Of a stretch of DNA of 64,000 bases, positions 58,152-64,000 are shown in pieces. Each line of letters begins with the position of its first letter. Positions within the stretch are counted from its first letter, which is position 1. Source of the DNA: Primula veris (Eukaryota; Streptophyta; Magnoliopsida; Ericales; Primulaceae); the NCBI GenBank assembly GCA_963682055.1, contig OY821743.1:12164566-12228565 (forward strand), in the 5' to 3' direction. A program made the position numbers and the translations under genes. The notes beneath the pieces were generated by a model. It was not told the DNA's origin. It made no database searches and saw only the letters and a program-made list of their open reading frames with translations.

Positions 58152-59021
58152 TATTCTTTTGGACATTTTAATTGATTTAATTTTTTTTATTTTTACTCCA
58201 CCTAATTTTAAATTTTTAATATCATCTGTTGACATCCTATATTTTATATCATTAGCTCAACTAGTATTTTATCTTAATCCTATTTATAAACCTCTTTTTT
58301 CTCTTTACAAACACCATTTGCATTAACAAAATCTCAACACTTATATTAGTCTTAGAAAGTGGAATACGGACGAACGCATTTAGCAAATGAACAACACGAA
58401 TACAAACATGCTCTTTCCTTTGGCTTCATTTGTAGTCCGACTAACAATGAAACAACTAATAAGCTAGGCCTTGTTAACAATGAAAGAATCAAACACTTTC
58501 AATTGAATCTGATAATTGTTTACTACTATTTCCTTTTGATAGTTTTCGTCTTCTTATATACATGTCTATTTTATATTAAAAAAAAAAAGTAATATATATT
58601 GATATACAAAACCAAAGATGATACAGAGTATAGTTCGTCGGAATTTCCGACTTACCATATGATGGGGCAGAGAAGGAGTGAGTTGCATATGAGGTACTGA
58701 TGTGCCAGTGTGCAAAACTTTGTGCCTTTAAGCGTTTTGCCCCTAATTTTTGGTAAATATCAACGTGAAAATAGATGTACCCGTGTTTTTTTATTAATAA
58801 TTATGTGGAAATGATTTAATTTCTAACGGACATGGGTGATGGGGGAGTGATGACATGATTGTCACGTCCAGTTAAAAAAGTTACAGAGATGATACATATA
58901 AATTGAATAATTTGAATAGTAAAGGGTACAAAATTGCAATATACAAAGTATAGGGTATCAAATTAAAACAATTATACTAATATGGGCCTACTAGTACATG
59001 AACACGTCATCATCATATCCA

Positions 59022-59430
59022 ATGGACTTCCTCACATTATTCGCTATAAAACCCCCACCATGCATGTGTCACCACTCTCTCTCCCTCTCTACACCTCCTG
59101 CCGCACCCTCAGCATGAGCCGAGCCTTTGACGCAGCAGCGTTCGAGGCGGAGTGGCTCCGACTCGACTTGGAAACGCGCCGAGCCATGACAGAGGCATTA
59201 GTATGGATTTTCCATACTAGTATGAGTAACACGTGTAGAAATACGCTAATTTTGAAAATTTTAATGTTGTGACTACGACTATTAATTAGTGTAGTTTTAT
59301 ACCATCTCGGATTTGAATGAACCAAAAAAATACTCCATGATTTTCCATATTCTAAGTCTCTGTTTTTATTTTGGACTATTATATTTTATAAGTCCGGTTT
59401 TCATAAATATAAACAATTTGTTAGGCAAAT
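59022..59430 (+). pseudogene. Truncated tandem copy of COG0212 exon 1 and part of intron 1
   Basis: The 5' part matches the intact gene at 60181 onward: ATGGACTT, CTCAC, CCACCA, GTGTCACCACTCTCTC, CCTTTGACGC and CATGACAGAGGC occur in the same order. Relative to the ATG at 59022 the body is out of frame because of indels in the leader. After CATGACAGAGGC the similarity jumps to sequence that belongs to intron 1 of the intact gene (GGATTTTCCAT, ACTAGTATG, TTAGTGTAGTTTTATA, AAAAAATACTCCAT, AACAATYTGTTAG; compare about 61700-61950). So the rest of exon 1 and the start of the intron were deleted from the copy. It cannot make the enzyme. Confidence 0.82.
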
Positions 59431-59445
59431 TTGAAAAATGGGCAT

Positions 59446-59570
59446 CTGACTGTGTAAAACACAGTAAGAAAAACTGTGTTTAGTTCTGCATCGTCTGATT
59501 CTTTGAATATAACTGGATCAGACGGTCCAGACCTAAACACAGTTTTTCTGACTGTGTTTTACACAGTCAG
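59446..59570. repeat. Foldback hairpin (long inverted repeat) of 125 bp
   Basis: The left arm CTGACTGTGTAAAACACAG, then AGAAAAACTGTGTTTAG and CGTCTGAT, is mirrored by ATCAGACG, CTAAACACAGTTTTTCT and CTGTGTTTTACACAGTCAG. The loop is about 20-25 bp. The flanks GGGCAT and GGACAT could be a diverged target duplication. It is a small foldback MITE or a hairpin-forming transcript template. Confidence 0.8.
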
Positions 59571-60180
59571 GGACATCTCTTCCGATAAATTTACGTTACC
59601 GTACTTCTCTTCTCATGTTAACTTTGCTAATATGTGTGAAAAAGTAATAGGTAAATTTATGGTTACTAATTAACTTGTTACATTTTTGTTTGTTTGTTTG
59701 TTTTGGTCAAATTTGTTACGTTTTAGATACTTATATTTTTATTAAAAACAGATAAATATAAACGTGGTTCTATATCCAAATAGCTCAAAGTTCATACAAT
59801 TAATTTATGTTTTAATATTTAGAGATGTAATGGATCACACGACAGAACACAACTTAAGAAATAAAAATAATAAATGAAGGAGGGGCATCAAACTCACTCG
59901 TTTGCAGAGTTAGCAAAAACCCCATTCGTTTTTACGATTCGGAATCATTTTTAGAATACGTTTTTTTTATCAATGTTTTGTTTTATTTCGAAACGGTTTG
60001 TTATAAAAAATATGTAAAATTTAAATTTTTATATATATATTTATATTTTTTAACTATACTACCAAAAAATAATTAAAAAAAAAAAGAGTATAAAAGTTGA
60101 AGATTTGAAGATTTATTTTAAGAAACGGTTATAAAACAAAAGGGGAGGGGGAGTGTGGTGCCCCTGCTCCGCCAGAAAAA

Positions 60181-63100
60181 ATGGACTTGCTCACTACACG
60201 ATATCTAAGCCTAAAACCTCCACCAATATACCTCCACGTGTCACCACTCTCTCTCCCTCTCTATGCCTTCCGCCGCCGCACCCTCAGCACTCTCCGAGCC
60301 TTTGACGCCGCGGCCTACGAGGCTGAGCGGCTCCGTCTCGACTCGGATGCACGCCGGTTCATGACAGAGGCTGCTGTTTATGCTGACGTGGACGACCCCA
60401 GGGCGTGGAAATGGTCCATACGGAAACGGGTATGGGATAATATGGAGTCCCGGAACGTGGCACAGTTTCCGAGGCCCGTTCATCACCGCATACCTAACTT
60501 TGTTGGCGCCTCTATCGCTGCTACTAAGGTAGTTAATTATATACTCCCTCCGTCCCGAAATTAAGTCTCCTGTTTTCATTTTTGAGACGTCCCAAAATAA
60601 GTGTCCGTTTTCCTTTTTTAGTAAATTTTCTCTTTTTTATTTTTGAAAAAATGACTTTTTGTTAGTTTAAACATAACAAAATTATACTCAAAACCTCACA
60701 TTTTAATTAAAAAGTAGTTTTTGTTTGAATTTTTTTAATGTTTTTTTGTTGAATTTTTACCGAAATTGTTTCAAATACTTAAATAACACGATTTTCGAAG
60801 CAGCACACTTATTTTGGGACAGAGAGAGTATTATGTATCTACTTGTGTATGTAATGTATCTATATAAAGTGGGAAAGTTTTAACATTTTAGGGTTGCAAA
60901 CTACAAATTGTTATCTTGTGGTGTTGCAATATTGTTTATGCATGTGTGTGTATAAATAATGCGGGACAGTTTTAGTTCAGTGTACTGATTTGTTAGTTAT
61001 GTTTGGCTGTGCTTATAAAATATTCTTATAAATTATCCATGAGGCACTAGTATACTAGTATGGGTACAGAAATGCGTTAAATTTATACTAGTATGGCGCC
61101 TTTCTCGCTGCTACTAAGGTTACGTAATTAATATTGTATGTGTCTACTTGTGTATGTGTGTATGTATAGTGTGGGAGAGTTTTAAGTGTTCTGATTTGTT
61201 GGTTATGTTTGGCTGTGCTAAGAAAATATTATTACGTTTGGCTGCTAAGAAGATATTATTATGAAAATATTCTTGTTAGTAGTAATATTGTATCTACAAT
61301 GTGGGAGGGTTTCAGTTTAGGGTTCTGATTTATTTGTTATGTTTGGCTGCTGCTTAATAAATACTGTTATTATTATTATGGATTTGCTATGAAGCATTAG
61401 TATGGATTTGTTAATTACTGTATGTATATTGTAAGTGTTTACTATATGTATATATAATGTGGAAGGGTTTTAGTTTAGTGTTCTGATTTGTTAGTTATGT
61501 TTGGCTGCTAAGAAAATTTATTATTACGTTTGGTTGCTAAGAAATATCATTATGAAAACATTATTGTTAGTAGTAATATTGTATCTAGTTGTGTATGTAT
61601 GTATGTATGTATGTATGTATGTATGTATATAATGATGTGGGAGTGTTTCGGTTTAGTGGTCTGATTTGTTAGTTATGTTTGGCTGCTGCTAAGAAAGTAC
61701 TATTATTATGGATTTTCCATGGGGCACTAGTGTACTAGTATGGGTACATAGTTACGTTAAATTTATATTTTAACGGTACGTACCACTACGAGTCTACGGG
61801 TGATGGTTAGTGTAGTTTTATATGACCTTGGAATCCAAACAAAGCAAAAAAATACTCCATCCGTTCCATATTAATTATAAGTCCATGTTTGATGTTTCCA
61901 TTATGAGTTGTTCCACTTTATAAGTCCACTTTCCATGAATAGAAACAATCTGTTAGTAAATAACTGACATGGATGATTGTTTGTATTTTCTGTTTGATCT
62001 CTTGTGGATCAGTAAGTAAATAACTGATATGAATGATTGTTTGTTTCGCGACAACTGGGAACATGGCGTTGCAGATGAGTGCATTGGAGGTGTTTATGAA
62101 GGCAAAGTGTGTGAAAGTAAATCCAGATTCGCCTCAGAAGCAAGTTAGATTTCTTACACTCAGCGGTAAGCTCTTGTAACAGTTACTAGCTTTTCTTCCA
62201 TGTACTCTGTTGTCACTGAGATAGAGAGGTTACAAGATGGACGGGCTTCACAAGATTCATTTTTGAAGAACTTAATTTATTTTCTTTTGTGTTAGCAGTA
62301 AGATTTTAGCATGTAATGATGAGTATCTTTATGAGGAAAATCATATGAAAGGCTCATAAACTATAATTGTAACTGTGCTGAATTCTTGAAAGTTGAAAGC
62401 TCGAAACCCTTCCGTAATCTGTCACTCTTTCTAAAGAGATACAGTCTCAAGCAAAGTGTTAAAGTTAAGTGGAATCTGAATTTTCAAAAGGAAAGGATAA
62501 AGCTACACCTCTGTAGTTTTTTAAATTCGTAGATACTCGAAATAGAATTATCGGTTAAAAACGATAGCGTGATTGCTGGCGGAAATGTTCAGAATTTCTT
62601 GCAAAGTCCTTCCTACCCGTAATACACAAGCAACTTATCAAAAAGTTTGATCCTGTTTAATGACAGAAATGAAGTTAGGTTTGTAATGCTCAACAGCTTC
62701 TGACACAAGTAGTCTACACTTAGAAGGTACACAAGACTTGTTAACGAGTCAAATCCTTCCGTTTTGACAAATGACACAGAAACAACTAAACAAATTGTTG
62801 GTTCATTTTCTATCAAGTCCCAAATTATAGTTAGATGTGTAATGCTCTAGAGCTATTAAACTTAACGATACTTGATAAGAAAGTTTTGTTTCTATATAAA
62901 CTATGATTCTTTTCTACATCATGTACCATCTGAAGAAAAAAGGACTAAGTACCTAAAAATGGTTGCCACCAAACTCACTAGGGTTCTCTTATGTAGAAAT
63001 AACATAAGCATCTCAAACTGGAGCCTAGCTTGAGGATAATAAGTGGTCATTGATCATATACTGCTCTTGACCATTCTTAATCATATACAGATGGAAAAAA

Positions 63101-63865
63101 ATTATTGACTCCTCAACCGCGTCTAAGGACAGGGTTTTTCTCTGTTCTTGAATCAAGCTTTTTAACTCCCAGTACCATCATTGAGGCTTGCACCTCTGTT
63201 GGTGTTGCCAAATATGGAAAACCAATTGGTTTGGATGAAAAGATAAAGGTAGATCTCATCGTCATTGGCTCTGTTGCTGTTGATTCAAACACTGGTGCTC
63301 GTCTTGGCAAGGGAGAGGTATTTTCTTAATGTTTTTTGTATTGCATAATTGTGCATACACACTGGAGAAGGAAAAGAAAAGGAGATATAAGGCTGCAGTA
63401 GAGGATTTTAACACTACAGCGGCTTATTAAAGTAACCAAAATTATTCTTTTGAGTACTTTTTTGCTTTTATAATAATTAGTGGGTTTGGCACAACAAACA
63501 AAAGTATACCTGTATATTTTTCAAGGGAAAAATTTATACTACACTATAATTTTTCCACAAAAGTTTACTTTTAACTTAACAAAGGTAAACTTTTGACTCG
63601 ATACCTTTAATTTTCTAACGAATCTAACCATTTTCACCACTCCCAATCCAAAAAGTATTCGCTCAATTTTCACCAATAACACAAATTTGACTTATAAATA
63701 CTTCTCTATACTTTTACACAAATATATTCTTAATTTGCAAGTTTACATCCAAGCTATCCCAGTGTATGTTAATAAGAAAAACATTGCAGGGGTTTGCAGA
63801 ATTGGAGTATGGCATGCTGAGATACATGGGTGCTATTGACGATTCAACCCCAGTTGTCACATCTG
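60181..63865 (+). CDS. Plastid COG0212 protein (5-formyltetrahydrofolate cyclo-ligase-like), partial at right edge
   Basis: Exons 60181-60528, 62075-62165, 63091-63317 and 63790-63865 join in phase; the last ends in phase 1 at a GTGAGC donor, so the remaining exon(s) lie beyond 64000. The N-terminal 45 or so residues are rich in Ser, Arg and Leu with no acidic residues, consistent with a plastid transit peptide. Then follow [38 protein letters not shown] (exon 1), [16 protein letters not shown] (exon 2), [55 protein letters not shown] (exons 3-4) and [17 protein letters not shown]. This is the plant COG0212 subgroup, paralogous to 5-FCL. True 5-FCL converts 5-formyl-THF to 5,10-methenyl-THF; COG0212 proteins have been linked to thiamine metabolism and I would not assume cyclo-ligase activity. 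Intron 1 carries a Stowaway MITE and a repeat array. Confidence 0.92.
60544..60828. mobile_element. Stowaway-type (Tc1/mariner) MITE in COG0212 intron 1
   Basis: The left end CTCCCTCCGTCCC and the right end GGGACAGAGAGAG are the standard Stowaway termini, flanked by TA on each side. About 285 bp with mirrored AATAAGTGTCC/CACACTTATTT subterminal motifs. It begins only 15 bp after the exon 1 donor. Confidence 0.85.
60840..61700. repeat. Five-copy diverged tandem array in COG0212 intron 1
   Basis: Units of about 140-210 bp each contain a GTGTATGTATATAATGTGGGAG-like start, TTTTAGTTTAGTGTTCTGATTTG, TTAGTTATGTTTGGCTG and AGAAAATATTATTA. The TTATGTTTGGCTG landmark recurs near 60997, 61204, 61338, 61496 and 61672. 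A (TATG)n microsatellite lies at about 61592-61628. Confidence 0.8.
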
Positions 63866-64000
63866 GTGAGCTTATCGAAGAGATTGGTATCTAACAAATT
63901 GGAATTGTTCTAAGAAAGGTCTCTTCTTTAGTGGCATGTCTAAATAGTAAATAGTAGGTTTATAAGTCATAGCCTATATAGAATAAGCTTTTGAAGGGTT

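Larger units (their letters stand above)
58152..60180. other. Region between tRNA-His and COG0212 gene
   Basis: It holds the broken copy of COG0212 exon 1 (59022-59430), the foldback hairpin (59446-59570) and otherwise AT-rich sequence. The last 150 bp should contain the COG0212 promoter. Confidence 0.55.

Overview
This window looks like nuclear DNA of a flowering plant, very probably a eudicot. The genes carry many AT-rich introns with GT-AG borders, two proteins have plastid-type leaders, and the repeats are plant Ty3 chromovirus, Mutator-like, hAT and Stowaway types. An ASR (abscisic acid, stress, ripening) gene is present. Arabidopsis lacks this family, so a Brassicaceae source is unlikely. 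I cannot name the species from sequence alone.

Host genes, left to right: (1) an early-nodulin-like phytocyanin on the minus strand, cut by the window start (200-2089); (2) a 14-exon sterol 3-beta-glucosyltransferase of the UGT80A type (9920-18158, +); (3) a y-type plastid thioredoxin (29395-33882, +); (4) a SET-domain protein of the SDG41 type (35648-42674, +); (5) an ASR protein (50922-51900, +); (6) a single-exon PPR protein with E-type C-terminus (52681-54609, -); (7) tRNA-His(GTG) (58080-58151, +); (8) a plastid COG0212 (5-formyl-THF cyclo-ligase-like) gene running off the right edge (60181-63865, +), preceded by a broken partial copy of itself. Exon borders were worked out by hand; reading phase closes across every junction reported.

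Mobile DNA is abundant. The outstanding item is a 9.3-kb Mutator-like element (19963-29263) with a 9-bp target duplication. It carries two intact minus-strand genes: a transposase fused to an OTU-type cysteine protease, and a four-exon plant-mobile-domain protein. Each end has four copies of a 21-bp palindrome spaced exactly 40 bp apart, and a related three-copy array with the same 40-bp spacing lies upstream of the transposase. Between the two genes lies about 500 bp of telomere-like repeat, and upstream of the plant-mobile-domain gene there is a kilobase tandem array. The element ends about 130 bp before the thioredoxin start codon.

Other elements: a 5.3-kb Ty3 chromovirus (45424-50678) with 448-bp LTRs and a 5-bp target duplication, broken by stops, frameshifts and an integrase deletion, whose LTR puts a palindromic ABRE/G-box about 510 bp upstream of the ASR gene; two hAT-like elements with TAGGG ends (one containing a decayed tRNA-Ala-like sequence); a hAT family with CAGTGTTTTAAA ends present three times, twice as a head-to-tail composite in the SET-gene intron; a TRIM-like mini-retroelement; a Stowaway MITE; a foldback hairpin; and several local tandem duplications.

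The host genes do not form a pathway. The thematic links are between transposons and their neighbours: insertions in promoters (thioredoxin, ASR, UGT80) and introns (UGT80, SDG41, COG0212).
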